From: JAHJRJ01 sp037443685
GTDB lineage: Bacteria; Bacteroidota; Ignavibacteria; UBA10030; BY39
Direction of reading: 5' to 3'
DNA: 33,509 nt
NCBI GenBank assembly: GCA_037443685.1
Contig: JBBINX010000014.1
Span: forward strand, 1-33,509
Shown: positions 23,871 through 31,680 of the stretch, piece by piece
How the letters are laid out: every line of letters starts with the position of its first letter
Numbering within the stretch: position 1 is the stretch's first letter
Made by a program: the position numbers and the translations under genes
The notes under the pieces: generated by a model
What the model was told of the DNA's origin: nothing
Databases searched by the model: none
Seen by the model: only the letters and a program-made list of their open reading frames with translations

Positions 23871-24541
23871 ACATTACCAATTCAAATGGAGAAAACCGGT
23901 GGAAACCATTAGTAACTATCTTTATCCTCGGCTTGTTATTGTTGGTTTACTATAAAAGCGGATTATCAGAAAAAATAACCATTGAAAATTTTAGAGAACT
24001 TGGTAGTAATTCTTATACGCCGCTGATGATAATCGGCGCTATGACAATTGCATGGACTTTTCCCCTTCCAGCGTCCATATTCTTTTTCATCACACCGCTG
24101 TTGTATCCACCCGTTGAATCGACCATAATAATAACTACAGGAAGCTTACTTGGGAGTAGTTCGGGTTACATTGCTGCTCGAAATGTAGGAGGTAGTTATG
24201 CAGATAAATATCGCAGTAATAAAATAACACAATTTCTGCAACGTCATTCAACACTTGCCTCGATATTCGCGTTGAGAATTGTGCCAAGCTCACCGCATTT
24301 TTTAATAAACTACGGTGCAGGAATTTTAAAAATCCCCATCCATATTTTTCTGATATCTACATTTTTTGCAATTGGTATCAAAGGATATCTATATTCGGCT
24401 GCTGTTAATTCTGGTGTCGGGGCAAGTTCGTTATCGGAAGCATTAGGAATGGACACTATCCTACCGCTTTTCGCTTTGGCTGCCTTAGCGATGTTAGGTA
24501 AAATTCTTAAAGAAAAAATAGATAAAAATCAAAATGACTAA
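23864..24541 (+). CDS. TVP38/TMEM64-like VTT domain membrane protein
   Basis: 225 residues with about five hydrophobic segments. A central VTT (SNARE-associated) domain is suggested by TFPLPASIFFFITPLL, TTGSLLGSSSGYIAARNVGG and LRIVPSSPHFLINYGAGIL, the last being the characteristic 'R..P..P....N...G' motif of TVP38/DedA-like proteins. These integral membrane proteins are linked to lipid scrambling or transport; the role here is not known. The start is a GTG overlapping the pdxJ stop, with a TTG as next codon. Confidence 0.7.
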   Translation: MLNITNSNGENRWKPLVTIFILGLLLLVYYKSGLSEKITIENFRELGSNSYTPLMIIGAMTIAWTFPLPASIFFFITPLLYPPVESTIIITTGSLLGSSSGYIAARNVGGSYADKYRSNKITQFLQRHSTLASIFALRIVPSSPHFLINYGAGILKIPIHIFLISTFFAIGIKGYLYSAAVNSGVGASSLSEALGMDTILPLFALAALAMLGKILKEKIDKNQND

Positions 24542-24580
24542 TAAATAAGAAATTTGATCATTTTTCAGATTATCATTCAA

Positions 24581-26623
24581 ATGAAAAAAATCAAAAATAT
24601 TAAACCACACTATTTTATCGGAATCACCCTAGTAATTTCTCTACTAATGATCATATCAGCATATCTTGAGCTCACACAAAGTCGCGAGGAACTTTATCAT
24701 TTATTGACCGAACAAGCGACTTCTCTAATCGAGACTATCACGATCAGTGGGAGTAATACAATTGTATCGAGTTCAGAGATCGAAAATCTGATTGCTCAGC
24801 GTTTATTGACTGCCGGAAGGATGATTATCCGCTTAGACAGCATCACAACATTAAAGCAAACTGATTTAAGGAAGTTTGCAAATGAAAATAATATTTTTCG
24901 TATAAATATTTTTGATAAAAATGGTAATAAAATTTTAAGTAATCATACTCCCGAACAGGGGCACATCGAGTCAGATCCTAAATATTCGCCCGTCGATTTT
25001 ATAAAACCTATTCTCAAAGATGGAAAACAAGAGCTGGTTATCGGTCTTAAAGAAGCACGGTATGAAAACGGATCGCGTTATACGGTCGCTGTCCGCAGAC
25101 CTGTAAACAGGCAAGGAGCAATTGTATTAAATGTAGAAGCTTCTTATCTCCTTGAGTTTAGAAAAAAAATTGGGTTAGGAAGAATAATACAAGATATTAG
25201 CGATAACGATGGAATTGAATATATAATTTTACAAGATGATGCAGGAATTATTGCAGCGAGCAAATCGGTAACGGAGGTTGAACCAATTGAAAACGATTCT
25301 TTTTTAACAGATGCTTATCAAAAAGATACAATAGAAACCAGAGTCTATTCTTATAATGATAAAGTAGCTTTTGAAGTGGTAAAATCTTTCGAAGTCAGCG
25401 GCGAAACAATAGGACTGTTACGCTTAGGTTTGGCAATGGACGAAATTCATTCTCTTGAACAACGTATGGTCAGAAGATCTATAATAATCTCACTAGTTCT
25501 TTTAGCGATATTAGTAGTCGTAATCAGTATAATATTCATAAATCAAAACCTGCAATTCGTATCAAGGGAATACGAGAAAGTACAAACTTATACGGGAAGT
25601 ATTTTGCATAATATGGCTGATGCAGTTATAACTACAGATGCTGATGGAAACATAACTATCTTCAACAGAGCAGCAGAGGAAATTTGCTTTGTATCGGTCG
25701 ATAAAGCAGTTGGAAAAAACATTTCTCAACTTTTAGACGGTCAATTGCAAGTTATTATCGAAAGTTTGTTTGGAAGAAACTCATTAATAGATTTTGAGTT
25801 TCAGATTACTTACAACAACCGTAAAAAGATACTATCTGCTGATACAAGTTTTGTGTACGACAAAGAGGGAAAGTTGGATTCGTTCACCGCTGTGCTAAGA
25901 GATATTACCAATCTCAGAGCGATGGAGAAGCAGGTGCAGCAGCGGGAAAAACTCGTTGCTATGGGTGAACTCGCTTCTGGTATCGCTCACGAAATCCGAA
26001 ATCCACTTAATGCAATCCATATGATAGGACAGAGATATGAGAGAGAATTTACTCCGGAATCGAATAAAGAAGAATACAAATCAATCACAAATGTTTTAAA
26101 GAGTGAAGTTCGACGTTTGAATAATATCGTTCAACAATTCCTGCGATTCGCTAGTCCGCCCAAATTAAACATCAACCAATATTCTTCAAAAATATTTTTA
26201 AACGAAATTGATATGCTTATCCGGACTCAAACCGATGCGAAGGATATTGAGTTTAAGATTACCGAGGAAGATAATGTTTTACTACAGATAGATAAAGACC
26301 AGATGAAGCAGGCATTTTTAAATCTTGTAAGGAATAGTATAGAAGCTACACCGCACGGTGGAAAAATCAGCTTGAGTTTCAGGCGCGAAAAACTAAAAGC
26401 AATTTTCGTAGTCGAAGATACCGGTGTTGGTATTTCGCCAGAAAATATCAATAAAATATTTAATCTATATTATAGCACGAAGCCTATGGGAACGGGAATT
26501 GGACTTAGTATAGTTCAGCAAATTATTGCTCAGCATAACGGAGATATTTTTGTTGAGAGCGCTCCCGGCAGAGGAACAAAATTTTTGATAGAAATTCCAA
26601 TAAAAAAGGATGCATATGCTTGA
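24581..26623 (+). CDS. Membrane-bound PAS-sensor histidine kinase (NtrB/ZraS-like)
   Basis: 680 residues from the ATG at 24581; a TTG nine codons earlier is also open. Order: transmembrane helix (about 10-28), a large periplasmic sensing region (about 30-290, Cache-like by layout), a second helix (IIISLVLLAILVVVISII), a PAS domain (GSILHNMADAVITTDADGNI), HisKA with the phospho-acceptor His in ASGIAHEIRNPLN, and HATPase_c with RNSIEATP, VEDTGVGIS and STKPMGTGIGLSIVQQI. The AHEIRNPL form and fused PAS are typical of kinases that partner with sigma54 activators. It overlaps the response-regulator gene by 8 nt. Confidence 0.93.
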   Translation: MKKIKNIKPHYFIGITLVISLLMIISAYLELTQSREELYHLLTEQATSLIETITISGSNTIVSSSEIENLIAQRLLTAGRMIIRLDSITTLKQTDLRKFANENNIFRINIFDKNGNKILSNHTPEQGHIESDPKYSPVDFIKPILKDGKQELVIGLKEARYENGSRYTVAVRRPVNRQGAIVLNVEASYLLEFRKKIGLGRIIQDISDNDGIEYIILQDDAGIIAASKSVTEVEPIENDSFLTDAYQKDTIETRVYSYNDKVAFEVVKSFEVSGETIGLLRLGLAMDEIHSLEQRMVRRSIIISLVLLAILVVVISIIFINQNLQFVSREYEKVQTYTGSILHNMADAVITTDADGNITIFNRAAEEICFVSVDKAVGKNISQLLDGQLQVIIESLFGRNSLIDFEFQITYNNRKKILSADTSFVYDKEGKLDSFTAVLRDITNLRAMEKQVQQREKLVAMGELASGIAHEIRNPLNAIHMIGQRYEREFTPESNKEEYKSITNVLKSEVRRLNNIVQQFLRFASPPKLNINQYSSKIFLNEIDMLIRTQTDAKDIEFKITEEDNVLLQIDKDQMKQAFLNLVRNSIEATPHGGKISLSFRREKLKAIFVVEDTGVGISPENINKIFNLYYSTKPMGTGIGLSIVQQIIAQHNGDIFVESAPGRGTKFLIEIPIKKDAYA

Positions 26624-27983
26624 AAAAAAAATAATCGTGGTCGACGACGAAGCAAGTCAACGACAAGTTTTAATCGGTTACCTAAAACGCAAAGGTTACA
26701 AAGTTCTGGAAGCAAGTTCCGGAACAAAGGGGGTCGAAATGGCAAGCACCAACATTGTGGATGTTGTGCTTACCGATTATAAAATGCCTGATAAAAACGG
26801 ACTCGAACTTTTAAAAGAAATTAAATTACACAATCCCGAAACTGCTGTGGTTTTGATGACGGCGTTTGGAACAATCGAAAGTGCTGTTGAAGCAATGCGA
26901 CAAGGCGCCTACGATTATCTTACAAAACCGATTAACCTCGATGAACTTGATTTGTTAATTAACCGGATATTTGAACGTCAGCGTTTAGTATCTGAAAATA
27001 AAAGATTAAGAGAAGAAGTGGTTGATAAATATAAATTCTCTGATATCATAGCACAATCTAAACAGATGCAGGAAATACTGAATATGGCAGCTCGTGTTGC
27101 CGATAGCAAAGCATCTGTTTTAATTCGTGGAGAGACAGGTACAGGAAAAGAAATGATTGCCAAAACAATCCATTATGCAAGTTCAAGAAGAGATAAACCT
27201 TTTATTGCGGTTAATTGTGCTGCGTTGAATGAGAACCTTTTAGAAAGCGAATTATTCGGACACGAAAAGGGTGCATTCACAGGAGCCGATAAACAGCGGC
27301 GTGGACGTTTCGAATCAGCTGACGGAGGAACTATATTTTTAGATGAAATCGGTGATATATCTCTTTCAACTCAAGTTAAACTCCTTCGCGTTTTACAAGA
27401 ACAAAATTTTGAACGAGTCGGCGGCTCTCAACCCATTCAAGTTGATGTCCGCGTAATTGCAGCAACTAACAGAAACCTCGAAGAATTAATGAAAGATGTA
27501 AGATTTCGTGAAGATTTATATTATCGACTCAATGTTGTTACCATCGAAATCCCTCCGCTGAGTAAGAGAAAGGAAGATATTCTTCCGCTTCTAGAATATT
27601 TTAAAGATAAGTATTCAAAAGATGTTAATAAAGAAAAAGTAGAATTTTCAAAGGAAGCGCTCGATACACTTTTAAAATATAATTATCCGGGCAACGTGCG
27701 TGAATTAGAAAATATTATCTATCGCGCAGTTGTTCTTGTGCGTGAAAAACTTATCACCACAAATGAACTACCTCTGAATTTACAAAATTTACCGAGCGAG
27801 CAACCCGCTTTCAGATCAGCTTCATCACAAAATTTAGGTGAAAGAGTTGAGCAGTTAGAGAAAGAGTTAATCTTCGATGCACTTCATAAAACAGATGGTA
27901 ACCAGTCAAAAGCTGCTCTGTTGTTAGGAATTTCTGAGAGGAACCTTCGCTATCGATTGGAAAAGTGGGGAATGAAAAAGTAA
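26616..27983 (+). CDS. Sigma54-dependent response regulator (NtrC/ZraR/AtoC family)
   Basis: 455 residues: a receiver domain with phospho-acceptor Asp54 (VVLTDYKMPDKNG) and switch Lys near 104, an AAA+ sigma54-activation domain with GETGTGKE (172-179), GAFTGA (219-224) and FLDEIGDI, and a Fis-type helix-turn-helix (DGNQSKAALLLGISERNLRY). The start is the second ATG (26616), because AAAGGA ends 5 nt before it; the first ATG at 26610 overlaps that site. It forms a two-component pair with the preceding kinase. A matching sigma54 promoter lies about 140 bp after its stop, pointing to the downstream operon as a target. Confidence 0.95.
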   Translation: MLEKKIIVVDDEASQRQVLIGYLKRKGYKVLEASSGTKGVEMASTNIVDVVLTDYKMPDKNGLELLKEIKLHNPETAVVLMTAFGTIESAVEAMRQGAYDYLTKPINLDELDLLINRIFERQRLVSENKRLREEVVDKYKFSDIIAQSKQMQEILNMAARVADSKASVLIRGETGTGKEMIAKTIHYASSRRDKPFIAVNCAALNENLLESELFGHEKGAFTGADKQRRGRFESADGGTIFLDEIGDISLSTQVKLLRVLQEQNFERVGGSQPIQVDVRVIAATNRNLEELMKDVRFREDLYYRLNVVTIEIPPLSKRKEDILPLLEYFKDKYSKDVNKEKVEFSKEALDTLLKYNYPGNVRELENIIYRAVVLVREKLITTNELPLNLQNLPSEQPAFRSASSQNLGERVEQLEKELIFDALHKTDGNQSKAALLLGISERNLRYRLEKWGMKK

Positions 27984-28042
27984 CTAAAGTTGCTGCAATT
28001 ATTCGTTATATCTGCGAAAATCACTCGACAATTATGCCGATT

Positions 28043-28065
28043 GGTTTCGACCAAGATGTCGAACC
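28043..28065. promoter_or_regulatory. Dyad symmetry, candidate activator-binding site
   Basis: GGTTTCGAC (28043-28051) and GTCGAACC (28058-28065) form an inverted repeat (one extra T in the left arm) about 70 bp upstream of the sigma54 promoter, a plausible distance for an enhancer bound by the adjacent NtrC-like regulator. A second dyad is at 28077-28105. Function is inferred from position only. Confidence 0.35.
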
Positions 28066-28076
28066 GCTCTTAAACA

Positions 28077-28105
28077 TTTTTTCATTTTCATTGAAAATGA
28101 GAAAA
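28077..28105. promoter_or_regulatory. Long palindrome upstream of the sigma54 promoter
   Basis: TCATTTTCA-T-TGAAAATGA (28082-28100) is a perfect 9-bp-arm palindrome; outside it four more T-A pairs follow on each side after one T-G pair, giving 14-bp arms. No U-run follows in plus orientation, so it is less likely to be only the regulator gene's terminator. It could be an operator; or, being AT-rich, an extruding cruciform or weak terminator. Confidence 0.4.
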
Positions 28106-28123
28106 ATTTATCGAATATTTTTT

Positions 28124-28139
28124 TGGCACGATGGTTGAA
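28124..28139 (+). promoter_or_regulatory. Sigma54 (RpoN) promoter
   Basis: TGGCACGATGGTTGAA matches the -24/-12 consensus TGGCACG-N4-TTGCA/T at every conserved position except one (TTGA for TTGC). The GG of the -24 element is at 28125-28126 and the -12 dinucleotide at 28137-28138. A start near 28150 would give a leader of about 70 nt before the ATG at 28222. The NtrC-type activator gene ends 140 bp upstream. Confidence 0.75.
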
Positions 28140-28192
28140 GCTAATGTAATCACAGTATAACTAATTACATAATTCAACAACAATAGAATAAA

Positions 28193-28207
28193 GAACGTAA
28201 AACGTTC
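28193..28207 (+). promoter_or_regulatory. Leader stem-loop directly before the ribosome site
   Basis: GAACGT-AAA-ACGTTC forms a perfect 6-bp hairpin that ends 1 nt before the AAAGGA Shine-Dalgarno (28209-28214) of the ATG at 28222. It could stabilise the mRNA or set translation efficiency of the first gene. Confidence 0.3.
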
Positions 28208-28221
28208 GAAAGGATTTAAAA

Positions 28222-28629
28222 ATGAAAAACATAAAATTCACAGCAGCAATAGTCGCATTGTTTGCACTATTAATGTTCGTAGCATCCTCAGATGCGTATT
28301 CACAAACAAAAGGTAAAGGTAACGGCGTAAAAGGATTTATCGATCTCAACGGCGACGGAATCAACGACCACGCACTCGATGCCGATGGCGATGGAATTCC
28401 TAACGGAAAAGATCCCGACTTCGTAAAGCCACAAGACGGAACCGGCCGCAAGATGATGAATGGTAAAAACGCAAAAAATGGGAAAGGTGGATATGGGCCT
28501 GGTGACGGAACAGGTCACAGTGGTGTAGGTCCAAGAGATGGTTCAGGATTTGGACCAGGCACCGGAACTGGTAACTGCGATGGTACAGGTCCCAAAGGTA
28601 GCGTTAAACAAACACGCAGAGGTAAGTAA
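28222..28629 (+). CDS. Exported small glycine-rich protein with Ca-binding-type (DGDG) loops
   Basis: 135 residues; no enzyme family. Signal peptide 1-29 (KFTAAIVALFALLMFVASS). Then FIDLNGDGIND and LDADGDGIPNGKDPDF, two Asp/Asn-Gly loops like EF-hand or thrombospondin type-3 Ca-binding repeats, then a Gly/Asp/Thr-rich tail built of GPGDGTG, GVGPRDGSGFGPGTG and CDGTGPKG units with one Cys and a basic end (KQTRRGK). It is the first gene after the sigma54 promoter and has a strong ribosome site, so it may be abundant. A relative with the same FIDxxGDG loop is at 30098. A structural or metal-binding role outside the cell is likely. Confidence 0.75.
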   Translation: MKNIKFTAAIVALFALLMFVASSDAYSQTKGKGNGVKGFIDLNGDGINDHALDADGDGIPNGKDPDFVKPQDGTGRKMMNGKNAKNGKGGYGPGDGTGHSGVGPRDGSGFGPGTGTGNCDGTGPKGSVKQTRRGK

Positions 28630-28640
28630 ACTAACAGATC

Positions 28641-28681
28641 GGCAAAAGCAGGCGGTGGAAAAATTCCATCGCCGCTTTGCC
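28641..28681 (+). terminator. Strong intercistronic stem-loop
   Basis: GGCAAAAGC and GGCGGTGGAA in the left arm pair with TTCCATCGCCGCTTTGCC in the right arm (two small bulges), closing on a 3-nt A loop. It is followed only by ATTATTTAATG, not a clear U-run, so it may be a partial terminator or an mRNA-stabilising hairpin that makes the first gene more abundant than the later ones. Confidence 0.55.
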
Positions 28682-28689
28682 ATTATTTA

Positions 28690-29556
28690 ATGAGAAAGTT
28701 GATTATGACAAATAACAATAAACATAAAAAGAAAAAATTTTACTGGCGAGCATTCATTAGCTTTTACGTGGTAACGTCCTTCATTTTTATTGCTATCTCA
28801 GGCATTATTCTCTATATCACACCGCCCGGTAGGGTTGCTAACTGGACCGACTGGCGATTTTTGTTTTTGAGTAAACACGAATGGCAAGCTGTTCACACTA
28901 TTCTTTCATTCATGTTTGTTATATCCGCTGGGTTTCACATATATTTTAATTGGAAAGTTCTAATAACATACCTGAGAACAAAACTGCAGGAAGGAATGAA
29001 GATGAAGCGTGAACTCACACTTTCTTCTATAATCATTCTCGCAGTTATTTCATTGACCCTAATGAAGTCTCCACCTTTTAGCACAGTAATGAATTTCGGT
29101 TCAGATATATCGAATTCGTGGGGGAAAACTCTTTCAGAACCACCAATCCCACATGCGGAGTTACTAACATTGAAAGAGTATTCTGAAAAAACAAATATAC
29201 CTTATGAAAAAATAATATCGAACCTGAAGAATGCAGGTATCGAAGTAAATAACAGTGAATTAACATTAGATATTATAGCATCTCGATACAAACTTACTCC
29301 TGCTCAATTAGCTCAAAAAATAATGGTAGGCGAAAAACCAAAAGTTGCTATCGCTGAAGGCGGCGGCTATGGAAGAAAAAATGTTAAGGATGTATGTGAA
29401 CAATTAGATGTTCCGCTTGAAACCGGATTAACGAGATTAGAAAAGAATGGAATCAAAGCCACAGCAGATAGTAATCTTAAGGACTTAGCTATTGAAAACA
29501 ATTTAACACCAATCCAAATAGTAAAACTTATTAACTCAAAAACAACAAATCAATAA
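28690..29556 (+). CDS. DUF4405-like membrane cytochrome b with duplicated helical repeats
   Basis: 288 residues. After a Lys-rich tip come transmembrane helices with the DUF4405 pattern: ISGIILYITPPGRVANWTDW, then HEWQAVHTILSFMFVISAGFHIYFNW, whose His residues could bind haem. A third helix begins at about 112 (TLSSIIILAVISLTLM). The rest (about 155-288) is two copies of a helical unit: TLKEYSEKTNIPYEKIISNLKNAGI...TPAQL and VKDVCEQLDVPLETGLTRLEKNGI...TPIQI. DUF4405 proteins are quinol- or flavin-linked membrane electron carriers. The position among exported cytochrome genes fits an electron input step. A second start (ATG at 28705) removes the first five residues and is equally likely. Confidence 0.75.
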   Translation: MRKLIMTNNNKHKKKKFYWRAFISFYVVTSFIFIAISGIILYITPPGRVANWTDWRFLFLSKHEWQAVHTILSFMFVISAGFHIYFNWKVLITYLRTKLQEGMKMKRELTLSSIIILAVISLTLMKSPPFSTVMNFGSDISNSWGKTLSEPPIPHAELLTLKEYSEKTNIPYEKIISNLKNAGIEVNNSELTLDIIASRYKLTPAQLAQKIMVGEKPKVAIAEGGGYGRKNVKDVCEQLDVPLETGLTRLEKNGIKATADSNLKDLAIENNLTPIQIVKLINSKTTNQ

Positions 29557-29570
29557 AAGGAGATGACAAA

Positions 29571-30011
29571 ATGAAAACAAAAATATTATTCGTGATTATT
29601 TTGACTGTTACCTTATTGCCGTATTTAGTTTACGCACAAACCGAAGGCCGGTCAACTCAAGGTTCCGAGAAAAAGGATGTCGATAACATTCAAACTGTGA
29701 AAGGAACAATTATTGAGGTAAAACATCCTTATGCCACATTCAAAGATGAAGGCGGAAAAGAATACCGTGTTCATATGGGTCCTAAGTGGTATTGGGAACG
29801 CGAAAAGTATCAATTAAAACACAACGTTAAAGCACAAATCAAAGGTGAAGTAAAAGAAGTTCAAGGCAGATTTGAATTCTATCCTTGGGAAATTGTGCAA
29901 GATGGAAAAAGTATGTCGTTTGCAGATCAAGATGGAAAACCAAATTGGTCAGGCGGTAAAGAAGGTAAACGAGGCGCTAAAAGCGGAAAAGGAAAAGGTA
30001 GTAATAGATAA
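29571..30011 (+). CDS. Exported OB-fold-like small protein
   Basis: 146 residues. Signal peptide (MKTKILFVIILTVTLLPYLVYA) followed by a predicted five-stranded beta domain: VKGTIIEVKHPYATFKDEGG, YRVHMGPKWYWEREKYQLKH and AQIKGEVKEVQGRFEFYPWE, as in OB-fold proteins of periplasmic electron-transfer clusters. It ends with a Lys/Gly-rich tail (KEGKRGAKSGKGKGSNR). No catalytic motif seen. AGGAG lies just before the ATG. The role is unknown; binding of a cofactor or nucleic acid is possible. Confidence 0.65.
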   Translation: MKTKILFVIILTVTLLPYLVYAQTEGRSTQGSEKKDVDNIQTVKGTIIEVKHPYATFKDEGGKEYRVHMGPKWYWEREKYQLKHNVKAQIKGEVKEVQGRFEFYPWEIVQDGKSMSFADQDGKPNWSGGKEGKRGAKSGKGKGSNR

Positions 30012-30029
30012 TCATGTTGACTCAACTCG

Positions 30030-30062
30030 GATGCAGGACAAAGCTTTTTTGTGTCCTGCATC
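30030..30062 (+). terminator. Perfect 11-bp stem-loop between cluster genes
   Basis: GATGCAGGACA (30030-30040) pairs perfectly with TGTCCTGCATC (30052-30062) around an 11-nt loop AAGCTTTTTTG. The U-run is in the loop instead of after the stem, so in this orientation it is probably a processing or stabilising hairpin, though a weak terminator is possible. Confidence 0.5.
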
Positions 30063-30097
30063 TCTAGTATATTAATCAATAAATTAATGGAAACATT

Positions 30098-30421
30098 ATG
30101 AAAAACTTCATAAATATATTAATACTGCTTTTTTTGCTTGGCTCCCTTGCTTTCGCTCAGATTTCTTCAGATACATCGAATAATAAAAAAATAAAAGAAA
30201 TTGAGAAGAATAAAAATTTTATTGATGAAAATGCAAATGGAATCGACGATAGAATAGAAAAACAAACCGGAGAAGGTAAGCAGAAACGTATGCGCGATAG
30301 GTTCATCGACACGGACGGCGATGGAATATGCGACGGACGTTCCGGCGGTGTCGGCTTACGTTATCGACAGGGAGATAAGCAACACAAGCAAGGCGGACAA
30401 AAAAGATCGGGAAGTGAGTAA
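30098..30421 (+). CDS. Exported small protein with Ca-binding-type loops
   Basis: 107 residues. Signal peptide (NFINILILLFLLGSLAFAQ). Two Asp-rich loops, FIDENANGIDDRIEK and FIDTDGDGICDGRSGG, share the FIDxxxxGIxD pattern with the protein at 28222. A basic, Gln/Lys/Gly-rich tail follows (YRQGDKQHKQGGQKRSGSE). It has one Cys in the second loop. The pair looks like a small lineage-specific family. It precedes the barrel gene by 8 bp. Confidence 0.65.
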   Translation: MKNFINILILLFLLGSLAFAQISSDTSNNKKIKEIEKNKNFIDENANGIDDRIEKQTGEGKQKRMRDRFIDTDGDGICDGRSGGVGLRYRQGDKQHKQGGQKRSGSE

Positions 30422-30429
30422 TATAAAAT

Positions 30430-31581
30430 ATGAAAAAAGGTAATTTCTTTTACAGTTTGGGATTAATATTATCTGTACTCTTTAATTTCTCAACTGCTCA
30501 ATCACAATTTATGATGAATACGAGTATTCATAATGCATACGATGATAATGTAAATAATAACTACTTAAACACATTCGACAGGTTAACACAATTTTCTCTC
30601 CAATCTGGTTATGATTTTAATAATGAAAATTATAACGTCCAAATATTTTATTTAGGGTCGTTTAATTATTACAAGAATATTATTGCCAGAACATTTCACA
30701 CACATTCAACCGGACTTGTTTATTCAAAGCTTTATGGCGAAGAAATGGAAACCGCATTGAACGTAGGTGCTAATTATAATTTAAGAATCGGCAGAGAAGA
30801 GTTCAGCTATTTTGACAATAGCCAGTATATTGGCTACGTAAACGTCAAACATCAGTTAGCTGAAAGGGCATTCGGGAAGTTAGGTTATAGGATAAAATAT
30901 TTGGCTTACGAAGAGCAAGAGTTAGTAGATTTAAATAATTTAGAAAATTATTTCTTTGCACAGGTTATGAATTTTTTACCTTCCCGAACGACATTAGCAT
31001 TCGAAGCTAACCTTGGCGTAAAAACATACACTAACGCTCCGCCGGAAACAACTACTATTATCTCCGGTATGGGAAGAAGAAGAAGTACTGTGGATGATAG
31101 CAAGCCGAGTGTAATTCAACTATCTGGTAACGCCAGAATTGCCCAATCAATATTTGATGAAACAGGGATAAGTGTTACAGCGGGTTATCAGAAAAATTTA
31201 CAGCAGGAAACGAGGTATCTTTCTTCAGGGTATATCGTTTCAGATGACGATTTGTTCGACGATAATTACGGCTACGAGGGGGCAAGCGTCGATGCTGCCC
31301 TAACTCAGATCCTGCCTTGGTCAATGATGGCAAGAATATCTTTCGCTTATCAAAATAAAAATTATATGAATCGTCCCGCTTACGATTTACTCGATAGTAT
31401 CAAATCGAATCAACGTGTGGATAATGTCTCCTCATTATCAATTATCCTGGAAAAAGAATTCGGCTGGCTTAAAGGATTTTCAGTTAGTTTGTTGTATGAT
31501 TTTATTCGAAACGAATCGAACGACGATTTTTATAATTATAAGAATAATGTTTTTGCAATAAGCTTTGATTTGGGGTTCTGA
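30430..31581 (+). CDS. Outer-membrane beta-barrel protein of the cytochrome cluster
   Basis: 383 residues. Signal peptide (FYSLGLILSVLFNFSTAQS) and then alternating Tyr/Phe/Asn-rich strands, e.g. YDFNNENYNVQIFYLGSFNY, TLAFEANLGVKTYTNA and VSLLYDFIRNESNDDF, ending in ISFDLGF with a C-terminal Phe, the outer-membrane insertion signal. It contains no enzyme motif. Given its neighbours it could be the porin part of a porin-cytochrome conduit; that is inference, and its length is shorter than MtrB-type porins. Confidence 0.65.
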   Translation: MKKGNFFYSLGLILSVLFNFSTAQSQFMMNTSIHNAYDDNVNNNYLNTFDRLTQFSLQSGYDFNNENYNVQIFYLGSFNYYKNIIARTFHTHSTGLVYSKLYGEEMETALNVGANYNLRIGREEFSYFDNSQYIGYVNVKHQLAERAFGKLGYRIKYLAYEEQELVDLNNLENYFFAQVMNFLPSRTTLAFEANLGVKTYTNAPPETTTIISGMGRRRSTVDDSKPSVIQLSGNARIAQSIFDETGISVTAGYQKNLQQETRYLSSGYIVSDDDLFDDNYGYEGASVDAALTQILPWSMMARISFAYQNKNYMNRPAYDLLDSIKSNQRVDNVSSLSIILEKEFGWLKGFSVSLLYDFIRNESNDDFYNYKNNVFAISFDLGF

Positions 31582-31680
31582 TTTTTTTTAACAGATTTGT
31601 TCTGAAAGTAGCATCAGTAGTTTTACATTATAAATTCAACTCAATAATTTATTTTTTTCAAACAATTAGAAAGGACATAT

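Noticed and set aside
28161..28451. Minus-strand ORF opposite the glycine-rich protein
   Set aside because: It is antisense to a gene with signal peptide, ribosome site and promoter; its Pro/Ser-rich content mirrors the Gly/Asp codons.
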